32,287 nt of DNA from NCBI RefSeq assembly GCF_000312025.1, contig NZ_HE978597.1, positions 1 through 32,287 of the forward strand, read 5' to 3'. Shown piece after piece: positions 1 through 8,245 of this stretch (its first letter is position 1; every line of letters begins with the position of its first letter). The notes beneath the pieces are model-generated. The model did no database searches. It saw only the letters and a list, made by a program, of their open reading frames with translations, and was not told the DNA's origin. The stretch is from Peptoniphilus timonensis JC401 (lineage in GTDB: Bacteria; Bacillota; Clostridia; Tissierellales; Peptoniphilaceae). The translations under genes and the position numbers were made by a program.

Positions 1-1
1 C

Positions 2-82
2 GGAAATACAGAAGACGGAATAAACCAACAAATAGAATGGAATAAACACAATAAACAAGTAAGTATCTCCCTAAATAGATAA
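2..82 (+). CDS. C-terminal end of a gene, probably a paralogue of the LRR gene (partial)
   Basis: The frame starting at base 2 is open from the window edge to TAA at 80-82 and gives 26 residues (GNTEDGINQQIEWNKH and on to SLNR). The same peptide style, EDGINQQIKWNN..., is encoded at 1576-1647 after the LRR gene, but there out of frame with it. I read this piece as the intact C-terminus of an upstream LRR paralogue. No domain can be recognised in so short a stretch; the call rests on the repeat alone. Confidence 0.45.
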   Translation, partial: GNTEDGINQQIEWNKHNKQVSISLNR

Positions 83-97
83 ATACAACAAAAGATT

Positions 98-131
98 GGA
101 AGTAGAGTAAAATCTACTTCCTCTTTTTTTT
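98..131 (+). terminator. Rho-independent terminator
   Basis: Perfect 9-bp stem GGAAGTAGA (98-106) / TCTACTTCC (113-121), 6-base loop, then TCTTTTTTTT. It closes the partial gene at the left edge. Confidence 0.85.
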
Positions 132-480
132 ACATAAATTATAATAACCTCAAAAGTTCAAAATATAAGAAGCTTTCCATTTTTAGCATACAAACTACAG
201 AGAGACAAAAGTAAAAAGGTATTAGATAAAAAACAATAATAACCATAAGTCAATTAAGCTCCCAATCTACTGGTTCTTTTGTCAATCTAAAGAAACTAAA
301 AGGATTTTTAAAAATTATCAGAAAAATTATCTGATTAAGTTATTTAGTATATATAGAAGGAAGAATAGATACATACTCTATCCGACTAGATAAAATAAAT
401 CTATAGAATAACATTGTCGAAGGTAACATTACAGTTTTCTTGTGTACTGGCTTATAGCATAAAAAAACAGGGTTAATAAA
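132..480. other. Intergenic stretch without a recognisable gene
   Basis: About 350 bases with no open frame that looks coding and no close start site. Its one notable sequence is GATTAAGTTATTTAG...ATATAGAAG at 333-359, which recurs upstream of the gene at 10599. The right part (about 405-480) may be worn transposase sequence belonging to the insertion-element relic that follows. Confidence 0.5.
333..359 (+). promoter_or_regulatory. Shared upstream element, copy 1
   Basis: GATTAAGTTATTTA followed by a TATAGAAG end, nearly the same as 10557-10583, where it sits 15 bases before a TTG start. Here no gene starts for almost 200 bases. It may be an orphaned promoter displaced from the LRR gene by the insertion relic. 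The function is inferred only from the repeat. Confidence 0.3.
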
Positions 481-549
481 GAAAGGAGGATAGCAGGGAG
501 TTAGGAGCAATTCCTCCCACGACTGAAGTCGAGGGTCTCCTTGCTCGAG
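460..549 (+). mobile_element. Possible IS200/IS605-type right-end relic
   Basis: The segment around 495-546 carries CCTCCCACGACTGAAGTCG followed by a stretch ending CTCCTTGCTCG. A short hairpin (CGACT GAAG TCG) lies inside a longer pairing of GAGCAA (505-510) with TTGCTC (541-546). From memory, this arrangement (CCTCCCACGACT...AGTCG...CTTGCTC) is typical of the right end, and thus the omega-RNA 3' end, of IS605/IS1341-family elements. The frame just upstream reads AYSIKKQG then stops, weakly like a TnpB C-terminus. No transposase gene or left end is visible, so this would be a solo remnant. I cannot confirm the family without a search. Confidence 0.42.
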
Positions 550-552
550 TAG

Positions 553-1500
553 ATGGAAAACAAAAACATATTAAGAAAAATACTTACTTTAAAAGAATGG
601 GGAAATAATGACTTTGTTATTGAAAATAATGTCGTTAAAGGTTTCTCTGTTAAAGGAAAAGAAAAAGTAAAAGGTAATAAAGACCTATTAATACCCCATG
701 GGGTAACGACAATAGGATCTGGTGCATTTTTAGACAACCAACTAAAAAGTGTAATCATCCCTAATTCAGTAACAACAATAGGTTCTAGTGCGTTTGCAAT
801 CAATAAATTAACAAGTGTAACCATACCAAATTCAGTAACAACAATAGGAGGAAGTGCATTTGAAAACAATCAATTAAAAAGTGTGATTATACCAAATTCA
901 GTAACAACAATAAGGTCTTGTACGTTTAAAAATAACAAATTAACAAGTGTGATCATACCAAATTCAGTAACAATAATAGGGTCTAATGCGTTTGCAATCA
1001 ACAAATTAACAAGCATAACCATCCCCAATTCAGCAACAACAATAGGGTCTTGTGCATTTGCAAACAACCGATTAATAAGTTTAACAATACCAAATTCAGT
1101 AACAAGAATAGGAGATTATGCATTTTATAACAACAAACTAACAAATGTAACCATCCTCAATTCAGTAACAAGAATAGGAGATTATGCATTTATTGAGCAA
1201 AAGATTACTCTTCATCCAGAACAAAATCCCTTTAAATTTGAAAACGCTGGGATTTGCTTAAAGGGATTAAAAGAAAATATTAATGATATAAGTTCATTTG
1301 TTAAAGATTACAAATATTTAAAAAGAGAAAACGGAAAAATAAGTTTTCCTAAAGACAATAAAAAAATAACTTTAGAAACAAAAGAAGTTCCAAAATATCA
1401 ATATAGTGCTAATATAACTATATACAATCCTGGTAAATATGTAAAAGATGATGATGGAACAATCATACCAATTCCAAAAAACAACAAAGAACACATATAA
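553..1500 (+). CDS. BspA-type leucine-rich-repeat protein
   Basis: The protein is 315 aa. Residues about 47-215 are eight consecutive 22-residue repeats of the form IPNSVTTIGSSAFANNKLTS, the LRR_5 (BspA/TpLRR) type, which in other bacteria occurs on surface proteins that bind host matrix or other cells. A charged tail of about 100 residues without a known domain follows. No signal peptide is visible in MENKNILRKILTLKEWGNN, unusual for this family, so export is uncertain. The ATG at 553 is the first possible start because TAG precedes it at 550-552, yet no ribosome site sits next to it. AAGGAGGATAG lies at 484-494, separated by the insertion-like relic. The tail looks truncated by frame changes. 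Confidence 0.75.
   Translation: MENKNILRKILTLKEWGNNDFVIENNVVKGFSVKGKEKVKGNKDLLIPHGVTTIGSGAFLDNQLKSVIIPNSVTTIGSSAFAINKLTSVTIPNSVTTIGGSAFENNQLKSVIIPNSVTTIRSCTFKNNKLTSVIIPNSVTIIGSNAFAINKLTSITIPNSATTIGSCAFANNRLISLTIPNSVTRIGDYAFYNNKLTNVTILNSVTRIGDYAFIEQKITLHPEQNPFKFENAGICLKGLKENINDISSFVKDYKYLKRENGKISFPKDNKKITLETKEVPKYQYSANITIYNPGKYVKDDDGTIIPIPKNNKEHI
691..1198 (+). repeat. 66-bp tandem coding repeats (LRR units)
   Basis: Units begin at 691, 757, 823, 889, 955, 1021, 1087 and 1153 (last one partial). Each contains a version of AATTCAGTAACAACAATAGG and GCATTTGCAA. The exact 66-base period keeps the frame and gives 22-residue LRRs, so this is coding repetition that recombination could expand or contract. 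Confidence 0.85.
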
Positions 1501-1647
1501 AAAAGAAGTAATGCCATGATATAAAGATATTGACTTAACAGACAACATCAAAGACATACCAGAAGAGAGACAGTAGAAGACGGAATAAACCAACAAATAA
1601 AATGGAATAACAATAACAGAACAGTAAGAATTCCCCTAGATAGATAA
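1501..1647 (+). pseudogene. Decayed C-terminal tail of the LRR gene
   Basis: After the LRR stop at 1498-1500 a second frame reads NTYKKEVMP, TGA, YKDIDLTDNIKDIPEERQ, stop. A third frame then reads VEDGINQQIKWNN... to RIPLDR and TAA at 1645-1647. The last part matches the intact tail at 2-82. This fits an original ending of about 50 more residues that was lost through a shift (probably one extra A in the A6 run near 1475-1481), a TGA where TGG would be expected, and a second shift near 1572. Unlike other breaks in this window, two of these are not simple homopolymer changes, so real decay is likely here. Confidence 0.6.
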
Positions 1648-1692
1648 ATACAGGATTAAAAGGAAGTAGAATAAAATCTACTTCCTTTTTTG
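1573..1692 (+). repeat. Direct repeat copy 2 (gene tail plus terminator)
   Basis: Partner of the repeat at 1-131, with the same gene-tail sequence and the same GGAAGTAGA/TCTACTTCC terminator stem. It differs by several substitutions and small indels, so it is an old duplication and not a target-site duplication. Confidence 0.7.
1659..1691 (+). terminator. Rho-independent terminator after the LRR gene
   Basis: AAAGGAAGTAGA (1659-1670), loop ATAAAA, TCTACTTCC (1677-1685), then TTTTTT. Confidence 0.85.
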
Positions 1693-1715
1693 TTATAGAA
1701 ATAAATTTAAAAAAA

Positions 1716-1747
1716 ACTAAATTTTATAAAAATCTAAGGTATATTCT
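1716..1747 (+). promoter_or_regulatory. Element promoter motif, copy 1 (upstream of giant locus)
   Basis: CTAAAT at 1717 and AAGGTATATTC at 1736-1746. The first C and the first G of GGTATATT are 21 bases apart, exactly as in the copies before 14638, 17229 and 18334. It could be a -35/-10 pair with TATATT as -10. It lies 40 bases before the TTG start of the giant locus. Confidence 0.5.
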
Positions 1748-1772
1748 CAACAGTATAAATTGTGCAAAAAGG

Positions 1773-3422
1773 ATGGTGAAAATTTTGTCTGAAAAAGAAA
1801 GTAAAAAATACGAAATATATGATAATGAAATAGAAGATAGAAATTTTTCGGGCGAACTCAAAGAAGGTAGCTCTTTTCATACATCTGAATCTTTATATAA
1901 CGACTTAATTAGTCATAAAAAGAAAAAAAAGAAAAAATCAAAAAGGCTATATAAAGGTAGGAAAAAAAGAAAAAATAGATTAAAAGACAGTATAGACACT
2001 GTTAAGAAACCTAATATAGATAAAAATATAAAAACTTCTAAAATAAATTACGATTTTAATAGGGAAGAACGAATAAAGAAGAAAGCTTTTGAAGAATTTG
2101 AAAAAACCAGACAACAACAAGTTAGAAATACCATAAGGAAGCTTAAAAAAGAAGGAAAAAATAATCCACTTTTTCAATCTAATAATGTTTATGGCAATTT
2201 AAGGTATTCTCAAAATATTCTTTCTAGAAAAAAAGAAAATGGTATAAAAGAAGAATTTATTAATATTGAAAAAGAAGATTTCAATAAAAAAATAAATGAT
2301 TTAAATATTCAAAGAGAAAAACAAAGAATTAAAGAAAACAGAAAAAACGAAGAAAAGTTTTTAAAAGAACAAAATATTTTATTTAATAAAAACATTGAAT
2401 CTAGAAAATCAGACTTAAATAAAAGTAACATAGTAAACTCTAAATTTTATAATATTAATAATAACCAAGAAGAAAATATTAATAGAGTTAATAATTTAAA
2501 CAAAGGAAAAAACAATTCTTTTAAAATCTCAAACATTGTTAGAGATCAAGTTATAGCTAAAGAACTTTTTAATAAAAGTATCGAAAATAATAAAAACAAA
2601 AAAAGCAAAATCTCTAACAAAATTGAAAAATATGGGAATAGTTCTGGCATAAAAGAAGGTAAAGACTTTCATACAATGAATTCTACTTTTGAGAGGGCTA
2701 GAAGTAGAATTAATGATTATCAAAAAAAATCTAAAAATAAAGAAGAAAGTATATTTAAAAACAAGAATAACATTACTAAATCTAGAGAAAACCTGGATAA
2801 TAAAGATTTTCAACACAAAAAATCTAAAAAACTTACAACAAAAATCGGCAAAAACAAAGATATTCCATATTTATCAAGTGAATTAAAAAGCACAAATATA
2901 AATAATTACGATAATGGTCTTGAAAAAGATAATAAAAAACACGAAATATTTGAATCTGTTAAATCAAAGGTTAAAACCGATTCAAATAAAAAGGTAGAAT
3001 TTGCCAATAAAGAAAAAGCAGATTTATCTAAAAAAGTCGAAAAATTTCAAGACACAGTTAATAAAGATAATATCTTTAATAAAAATTCTAAAAAAGCAAA
3101 TAAAGAATTCAAACAAAAAGCTGAAGAAAGAGCCAGAAGAAGTTATGCTATAAATAAGTTTAAAGAAAAAACATTTAGAGAAAATTCTGGAATAAAAGAA
3201 GGCAAAGATTTCCATACAATGGAATCTACATTTTATAAAACTTCTGAAAGACTTAATAGACAGCCAGATATATTTATAAAAACTGAAAAAAGAAATTCTA
3301 AAGATTATAAATCTATAAACAAATCATCAGGGATTGATAGCAAATTTGCTTATATAGAAAATAGAGATAAAATCAAAAAAATTGATACAACAAAAGTTTT
3401 AAATAATGCATCTAAAAAATAA
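1773..3422 (+). CDS. Giant hydrolase segment 1: Lys/Asn-rich N-terminus
   Basis: The segment is 549 aa counted from ATG 1773, or 545 from TTG 1785. It is strongly basic and low in complexity, with runs such as KKKKKKK and no membrane segment. It has three spaced copies of a motif: LKEGSSFHTSESLY (nt about 1858-1899), SGIKEGKDFHTMNSTF (about 2642-2689) and SGIKEGKDFHTMESTF (about 3185-3232). The constant core is KEG..FHT. I know no family for the motif; the repetition suggests three docking or processing sites on a flexible scaffold. The frame ends at TAA just after the A6 run 3414-3419, where removing one A continues into the next segment. Confidence 0.65.
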   Translation: MVKILSEKESKKYEIYDNEIEDRNFSGELKEGSSFHTSESLYNDLISHKKKKKKKSKRLYKGRKKRKNRLKDSIDTVKKPNIDKNIKTSKINYDFNREERIKKKAFEEFEKTRQQQVRNTIRKLKKEGKNNPLFQSNNVYGNLRYSQNILSRKKENGIKEEFINIEKEDFNKKINDLNIQREKQRIKENRKNEEKFLKEQNILFNKNIESRKSDLNKSNIVNSKFYNINNNQEENINRVNNLNKGKNNSFKISNIVRDQVIAKELFNKSIENNKNKKSKISNKIEKYGNSSGIKEGKDFHTMNSTFERARSRINDYQKKSKNKEESIFKNKNNITKSRENLDNKDFQHKKSKKLTTKIGKNKDIPYLSSELKSTNINNYDNGLEKDNKKHEIFESVKSKVKTDSNKKVEFANKEKADLSKKVEKFQDTVNKDNIFNKNSKKANKEFKQKAEERARRSYAINKFKEKTFRENSGIKEGKDFHTMESTFYKTSERLNRQPDIFIKTEKRNSKDYKSINKSSGIDSKFAYIENRDKIKKIDTTKVLNNASKK

Positions 3423-4557
3423 TTTAAAAAAAGATTTTTATCCTAACTTATATAATCAGAAATTAAAAAGAAAACCAGTAAAAAATACATTACAAACTAA
3501 AATAATTTCTAGAAATGTAAAAAGAAAAGCTTATTTAAAAAATAAAGAAGATCTTAATAATATTTATAGAAGAAGAGAAAAGTTAATAGAAAAAGATAAA
3601 ATCAATCCTATTGATGAAATATCTAGACAAGATTTAATAAATCATAAAAGAGAATTACAAAAAAGAAATAAAAAAACATTAGAAAGTGTCAATTATAATT
3701 ATTATTTCAAAGAAAGACAAAGAATAGATTCTGAAAAAGTTACTAAAGCAAAAGATATTATTAATAAAAAGAGTTATGCAAATTTAGATGATTGGAAAGT
3801 AAATCCTAAAAAAATAGATTCTAAAACAATAAAGAAAACTAAGGAAGGATTACAAAATAAAAAAAGCCATAAATTTGCTACATCAGCTTTAGAAAAAACA
3901 TTAAAGAAAAATTCTAAAAAAACGGATAGAAATAATTTTTATAGAGATAAGGGATATTTATATAAGACTAAAGTATTAAGAAGAGAGAAATTAGGTAGTA
4001 AAGAAATAGCGAAGAAACGTTTAATGAGAAAAATGCAGTTAAACGCTCTTACTAGGACTAAAAACATGAAAATTATTGCTATGGAAGCTGCCAGAAGAGG
4101 AACCTTAACTCCTGCACAAGCCAGATACGCTCTTCTTCAATCTGGAAGTATAAAAAGTCTTATTAAAAAAATTGATGAAACATCAATAATTTCCTCTAAA
4201 CTAAAAAAAGAAAAAAAAGAAATTCTTATTCACAGAAATAAAAGAGATAATTACCATAGATATGCTAAGAATTTAGGAAAAATTAATCTTAAAAATGAAA
4301 AAGATATTAAGGCATTTTATGGGAAAATAAAAAATGAACAAAGAAAATACTTTAATACAGCTTTTCAAGCAGATAATAAAAACCGATTAATAGCTAGAGA
4401 AAGAAAAAAGAAATTAAGAAAAAGAATAAATAGGCAAATAGCTTATGCAAAGGGGCTTGAAAGAAAAGGTCACATAGACAGATTAAAGAAAGTATCTAAA
4501 AATCAAAGAAAAATATATCTAAAGCTATTAACAAAAATAGATATTACGAAAAATTAA
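3406..4557 (+). CDS. Giant hydrolase segment 2: basic coiled region
   Basis: The segment is 383 aa as an open frame, overlapping the previous segment by 17 bases. The overlap and the lack of a ribosome site argue that the ATG at 3406 is not a real start. It is very basic, rich in KK, RR and KKN, with predicted helical stretches (MKIIAMEAARRGTLTPAQ) and no recognised domain. It stops at TAA 4555-4557, but the same frame stays open from 4558 onward. One substitution, or a pair of compensating A-run errors (A5 4549-4553 and the A7 near 4569-4575), would make it continuous. Confidence 0.6.
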   Translation: MHLKNNLKKDFYPNLYNQKLKRKPVKNTLQTKIISRNVKRKAYLKNKEDLNNIYRRREKLIEKDKINPIDEISRQDLINHKRELQKRNKKTLESVNYNYYFKERQRIDSEKVTKAKDIINKKSYANLDDWKVNPKKIDSKTIKKTKEGLQNKKSHKFATSALEKTLKKNSKKTDRNNFYRDKGYLYKTKVLRREKLGSKEIAKKRLMRKMQLNALTRTKNMKIIAMEAARRGTLTPAQARYALLQSGSIKSLIKKIDETSIISSKLKKEKKEILIHRNKRDNYHRYAKNLGKINLKNEKDIKAFYGKIKNEQRKYFNTAFQADNKNRLIARERKKKLRKRINRQIAYAKGLERKGHIDRLKKVSKNQRKIYLKLLTKIDITKN

Positions 4558-6933
4558 ACATTAATAATAAAAAAACAATTTAACACTGAAAAAAATTCTT
4601 TTATAAATTTAAAAGAAAGAATAAATAAAAATGGCAAATCTAAATATAAAAATAAATATAAGCACAGAAAAAGAAAAGATTTTAAATACAGAAAAAAATT
4701 TAGAGAAGCTAAAAGAAATATAAATAATAATAAAAAGAAATTCTTTAAATCTTATCAGGAGTTTAACCAAAAAGCAAAAAATATTAATTCTAATTTTAAC
4801 AATTATTTAAAAAATAAGAAAATTAAAATAAAAAATAAAGCCTTAAAGAGATTGAAAAGAATTAATAGATATAGAAGAGAATATGCTAAAAGATTTGGAA
4901 GAAATTTAAAATATGGTATTGGCATGTTTGCCTATGATTATTCAATGGGAATGATTTTAGGAAGAACAACAGAAGATGAAGGATATTTTAAAGCATTAAG
5001 TCAATTATATGGAAGACATTTTATATCTAGACTTCTTTTAAGAGATAGAAATACTAACAAAAAAAGTAAACTTAGAAAAACTAAAGAAATTTCTAGAAAA
5101 GCAGGAAGGATTTTAAAAGTAAAATCTAAGAAAGTATGGGATTATTTTGCTTTTGGAGGAGAAAATCCTTTTTATAAATATTTAAATAAGGAAAGAATAA
5201 AAAAATCTTCTAAGTTAAGAATGGATAGACTACGAAGATTTGCAAAGAAAAATAAAAGAAATCTATTTTCTAAATTTAAATATAGGTCTAGAACATTTGG
5301 ATATTTAGCTTTAAGAACCGAACAATCAATTTTAAGAGTAAATAATGATGAAAGTTCTGAATCATTAAATAAAGTTTTTGACACCATGTATGCTGGTGGA
5401 AAATTAGGAGTTTATACATCTAAGAAAGGTTATAAGATTGCTACAAGAACAAATAAAAAAGTAAGGAAGTCTTATAAATTTGTTAGAAAGAATATTTCAG
5501 CAATGAAAAAATTTGCTCAACAAATGGGTCAAAAGACTAAACAAATTGCAAAAACTCTTGCGAATACTCTTAAAGCTTTATTATTCCTTTTGAAAACACC
5601 AATGGGGATTGGAGTTTTTATAGCTGTAATTTGCACACTATTTTCCATGGTTTTATTTATGTTTACCTCATCACTTAAATTAAATGAAACTTATGACTAC
5701 GGAACAATAACATATAATCGTATAACTAAACTAGATTATGATGCGAATATGGGTGAATCTCAAAGATATAGAGATGCTAATATTGATGCTTTAAATAAGC
5801 TTCAAGCAATTAGAGATGGAGCTTGGTCTTCAGATGAGGAATTAACAGTAATAGTTCCTAGAAGGAAGAAGCTTCCAATACCTGAACCATATAACCCTAC
5901 AAGTGATGGTTTATTTGTTAGAACAGATGCGAATAGATTAGTTCAATTTTTAGAAACGGTATATCAAGATGATACCATTGAACAAATAACAGACTATGCT
6001 TTAGAAACAAATGATATAGATGCTGGTAAGGAATATGAAAGCAATTTTGGACTAGAAAAAATTCCTCCTACTGAATCTGAATATAATAGACAAGAAAAAA
6101 ATCTTAAAGATATTTCTAAAAAATCAGCAGATGAACAAGTGGATAATTCGACTTTAATTAGAAAAAAATCTGATGGAACATATACAAATACTAAAGAATT
6201 ATCACAAGATGCCATAGATGCAGGTGTAAAAGAAGACCCTATTGATATGATGCTAGATATTTTTCAAAGGTTACACCCACCAAACTCTTATACTATTGAT
6301 GATGCAAATAAAGATTCTTTAATTACTAAAGAAATATCTAAAGACGGACAAATTAAACAAGTAAAAATATATTATGCAGATAGAAAAGATTATCCTTTTG
6401 ACTATTTTTATGGATATGAATTTGCAGAATCTAAGACTGGTGGAGACACACAACAAAATTCTGATAATACTGAAATAGCTGTGGATAATAATACATCTAA
6501 AAAACTAGAATTACCTAAAGATGGAGAAGCTGGTCTAGGTGTACCAAGTGCTAGCGAAGAACATACAGGTAGGGAAATGTTATTTAGACTTCAAGGATCA
6601 GACACTAGATTTAGAACAATGGATGCTAATCAAAGTTCAATAACAGGAAGACTTACAAATCCATTTTCATCTAAAGAGTTGGCCGATGATCCTCTAAATC
6701 CTGGCAAGCAATTAGATTTAACTGATCCAATTTATTCAGTTTCTTGGTTAATAAGACATCAAGATGGTTATAGACATGTTGATTATGATAAAGAGGATGA
6801 GAAAAACAAAGATAAAAATGGAAACAGATCATCTTTGTTTGATAACACGTCTACAAATACTAATGAAAAAGCAGATTTAGAAACAGATAAAAAAACAGAT
6901 AATAATACACAATCAACAACTGATAAAAAATGA
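4558..6933 (+). CDS. Giant hydrolase segment 3: basic region, membrane anchor, linker
   Basis: The frame is open from 4558 (first TTG at 4852). The first 340 residues are basic. Just before the membrane comes a Lys-rich helix (KKFAQQMGQKTKQIAKTLAN), then the hydrophobic segment MGIGVFIAVICTLFSMVLFMF (nt about 5600-5664), the only clear membrane span of the locus. By the positive-inside rule the long basic part is cytoplasmic and everything after lies outside. After it comes an acidic, Asp/Asn/Thr-rich region without a recognised domain, probably a spacer to reach the wall. The frame ends at TGA after the A6 run 6925-6930; dropping one A continues into the next segment. Confidence 0.65.
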   Translation, partial: TLIIKKQFNTEKNSFINLKERINKNGKSKYKNKYKHRKRKDFKYRKKFREAKRNINNNKKKFFKSYQEFNQKAKNINSNFNNYLKNKKIKIKNKALKRLKRINRYRREYAKRFGRNLKYGIGMFAYDYSMGMILGRTTEDEGYFKALSQLYGRHFISRLLLRDRNTNKKSKLRKTKEISRKAGRILKVKSKKVWDYFAFGGENPFYKYLNKERIKKSSKLRMDRLRRFAKKNKRNLFSKFKYRSRTFGYLALRTEQSILRVNNDESSESLNKVFDTMYAGGKLGVYTSKKGYKIATRTNKKVRKSYKFVRKNISAMKKFAQQMGQKTKQIAKTLANTLKALLFLLKTPMGIGVFIAVICTLFSMVLFMFTSSLKLNETYDYGTITYNRITKLDYDANMGESQRYRDANIDALNKLQAIRDGAWSSDEELTVIVPRRKKLPIPEPYNPTSDGLFVRTDANRLVQFLETVYQDDTIEQITDYALETNDIDAGKEYESNFGLEKIPPTESEYNRQEKNLKDISKKSADEQVDNSTLIRKKSDGTYTNTKELSQDAIDAGVKEDPIDMMLDIFQRLHPPNSYTIDDANKDSLITKEISKDGQIKQVKIYYADRKDYPFDYFYGYEFAESKTGGDTQQNSDNTEIAVDNNTSKKLELPKDGEAGLGVPSASEEHTGREMLFRLQGSDTRFRTMDANQSSITGRLTNPFSSKELADDPLNPGKQLDLTDPIYSVSWLIRHQDGYRHVDYDKEDEKNKDKNGNRSSLFDNTSTNTNEKADLETDKKTDNNTQSTTDKK

Positions 6934-8245
6934 TGAAACACCAACTGTTTCAACAGTAATTTCTAATCCTACTAATCCTTATGATTATCCTACAACGTAT
7001 GTAAGAAGAAGGTTTGGATTTGAAACAGATAAAGTTTATAAGCCAGCATCAGATAACGTATCTGACGTATCTGGATTTGAAACTAAAAATCTTGATTTAA
7101 ACTACAATGAATCTCAAAACTATTTAAAGAAAAATAGTTTAAATGATTTTGGCGAATATTATGACAAAAAAACAGGTCTTGTTATGAACTCTGTTGTAGA
7201 TGTTGTTACAATGCCAGGTCAAAAAGTTTATTCTCCAATGGAAGGAAAACTTATAGTAGCTGGAAATGGATTTTTAGGAATAACAGCACCTACACTTCAA
7301 GATGAAAGAGTAGGGGGAGGCTATGTATTAATAGCTAACCCAGATAGATATGGAGCTGAAGGTGCTAGTTCAAAGGCAATAGCAGATTTAACCAATGATA
7401 ATTTTTATAGTGCATCTGGCAAATTAAAGGGATTTAAACATGGTTCAATTCTTTTAATTGGTGGTTTTGATTCTGAAAGTATTGAGAAACTTAGAATAAG
7501 AGCTTTTGATGGTGAAAATAATTGGGTAGATCACTATGACGAATTAGGTACTTTGAAAAAAGTATTAAAAGACGAGGATCCAGAAGAAAAAGCAAGAAAT
7601 GAAGGTTCATATAAATCTGATGTTATTAATTCGGAACCTGGAGAAATATCTCACCCAATATTAGGTGATATGTATCAAGGTTTAGGACCTAGAGGTCTTG
7701 GATGGGGTAGACCATCTGATATTGCAGGAGATTTAATTGAGAAAAAAGGTAAATGGACTGTAACAGCTTATTCCGATGATCCATCTGAAAATGGACTAGG
7801 ACCAGGAAGTGTTTCAACTACTGCTACTGATAAGACAAAACTTCCTGAAGTGTATAAAGGTGTTAAAGATAAAGACAATCTTTTAAGAATTGGAGATGTA
7901 GCTGTACCAAGAAAAAATGGTAAACCTGTTATACCTTACGGAACATATTTATGGATAGATGGTTACGGATTTGCTCGTGCCACAGATACTGGTGGAGCAA
8001 TGAAAGGAGATTGGTCTACTTCAAATCCCGAAAATAGAGTATTGGATATTTTAATGCACAATAGGGATTGTAATAAATGGGGTAGAAAAGTAGTTGACGT
8101 AATCCAATTTAAGGGTAATCCTTTTGAAAATAAAAACTTTGATATAAGTGGTGCAGGATTTACTGGAGATACAGGAAGAGAAGAATTAGAGGAAGAAATT
8201 CAAGAAACAGATACTCTTGAAACAAAAGTACAAAAAACTTTCTAA
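6932..8245 (+). CDS. Giant hydrolase segment 4: LytM-like fold and 3D domain
   Basis: The first ATG is 7184, but the frame is open from 6932 and reads on from segment 3. Nt about 7200-7500 has the beta-strand rhythm of an M23/LytM module (PGQKVYSPMEGKLIVAG ... GGYVLIAN ... HGSILLIGG), but I do not see the zinc ligands, so it is probably inactive. Nt about 7756-8110 is a 3D domain: VTAYSDDP, GDVAVPRKNG, IPYGTYLWIDGYG, ATDTGGAMKG, VLDILM, WGRKVVDVIQF, with the conserved aspartates in order. 3D domains form the double-psi barrel of murein lytic enzymes. The frame ends at TAA after the A6 run 8231-8236; one added A continues into the next segment. Confidence 0.7.
   Translation, partial: DETPTVSTVISNPTNPYDYPTTYVRRRFGFETDKVYKPASDNVSDVSGFETKNLDLNYNESQNYLKKNSLNDFGEYYDKKTGLVMNSVVDVVTMPGQKVYSPMEGKLIVAGNGFLGITAPTLQDERVGGGYVLIANPDRYGAEGASSKAIADLTNDNFYSASGKLKGFKHGSILLIGGFDSESIEKLRIRAFDGENNWVDHYDELGTLKKVLKDEDPEEKARNEGSYKSDVINSEPGEISHPILGDMYQGLGPRGLGWGRPSDIAGDLIEKKGKWTVTAYSDDPSENGLGPGSVSTTATDKTKLPEVYKGVKDKDNLLRIGDVAVPRKNGKPVIPYGTYLWIDGYGFARATDTGGAMKGDWSTSNPENRVLDILMHNRDCNKWGRKVVDVIQFKGNPFENKNFDISGAGFTGDTGREELEEEIQETDTLETKVQKTF

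Larger units (their letters stand above)
1..131 (+). repeat. Direct repeat copy 1 (gene tail plus terminator)
   Basis: About 120 bases here closely match 1573-1692: both contain GAAGACGGAATAAACCAACA, then a TAGATAAATACA block, then a hairpin with the identical 9-bp stem GGAAGTAGA/TCTACTTCC. The two copies bracket the LRR gene. This suggests that related LRR genes with the same tail and terminator lie in tandem, and that the left edge of the window cuts one of them. Confidence 0.7.

Noticed and set aside
501-1067. Open frames on the minus strand across the LRR repeats
   Set aside because: They are the mirror of the repeated coding sequence, show the same 22-residue period and have no ribosome site.
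691-1198. CRISPR-like regular repeats
   Set aside because: The 66-base units are contiguous, in frame and encode LRRs; there are no unique spacers.
1501-1560. TGA read as tryptophan (mycoplasma-type code)
   Set aside because: Only one case (1517-1519). TGG is the normal Trp codon in all genes here, and TGA serves as the final stop of several.
1-1692. Composite transposon because of flanking direct repeats
   Set aside because: The repeats are gene tails with terminators and differ at many positions; no transposase lies between them.
1980-3215. Minus-strand Phe/Ile-rich frames opposite the giant gene's N-terminus
   Set aside because: The antisense of Lys/Asn codons gives Phe/Ile/Leu; no starts or ribosome sites support them.
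7200-7500. Active M23 metallopeptidase
   Set aside because: The beta-strand pattern is similar, but the His/Asp zinc ligands are not visible.
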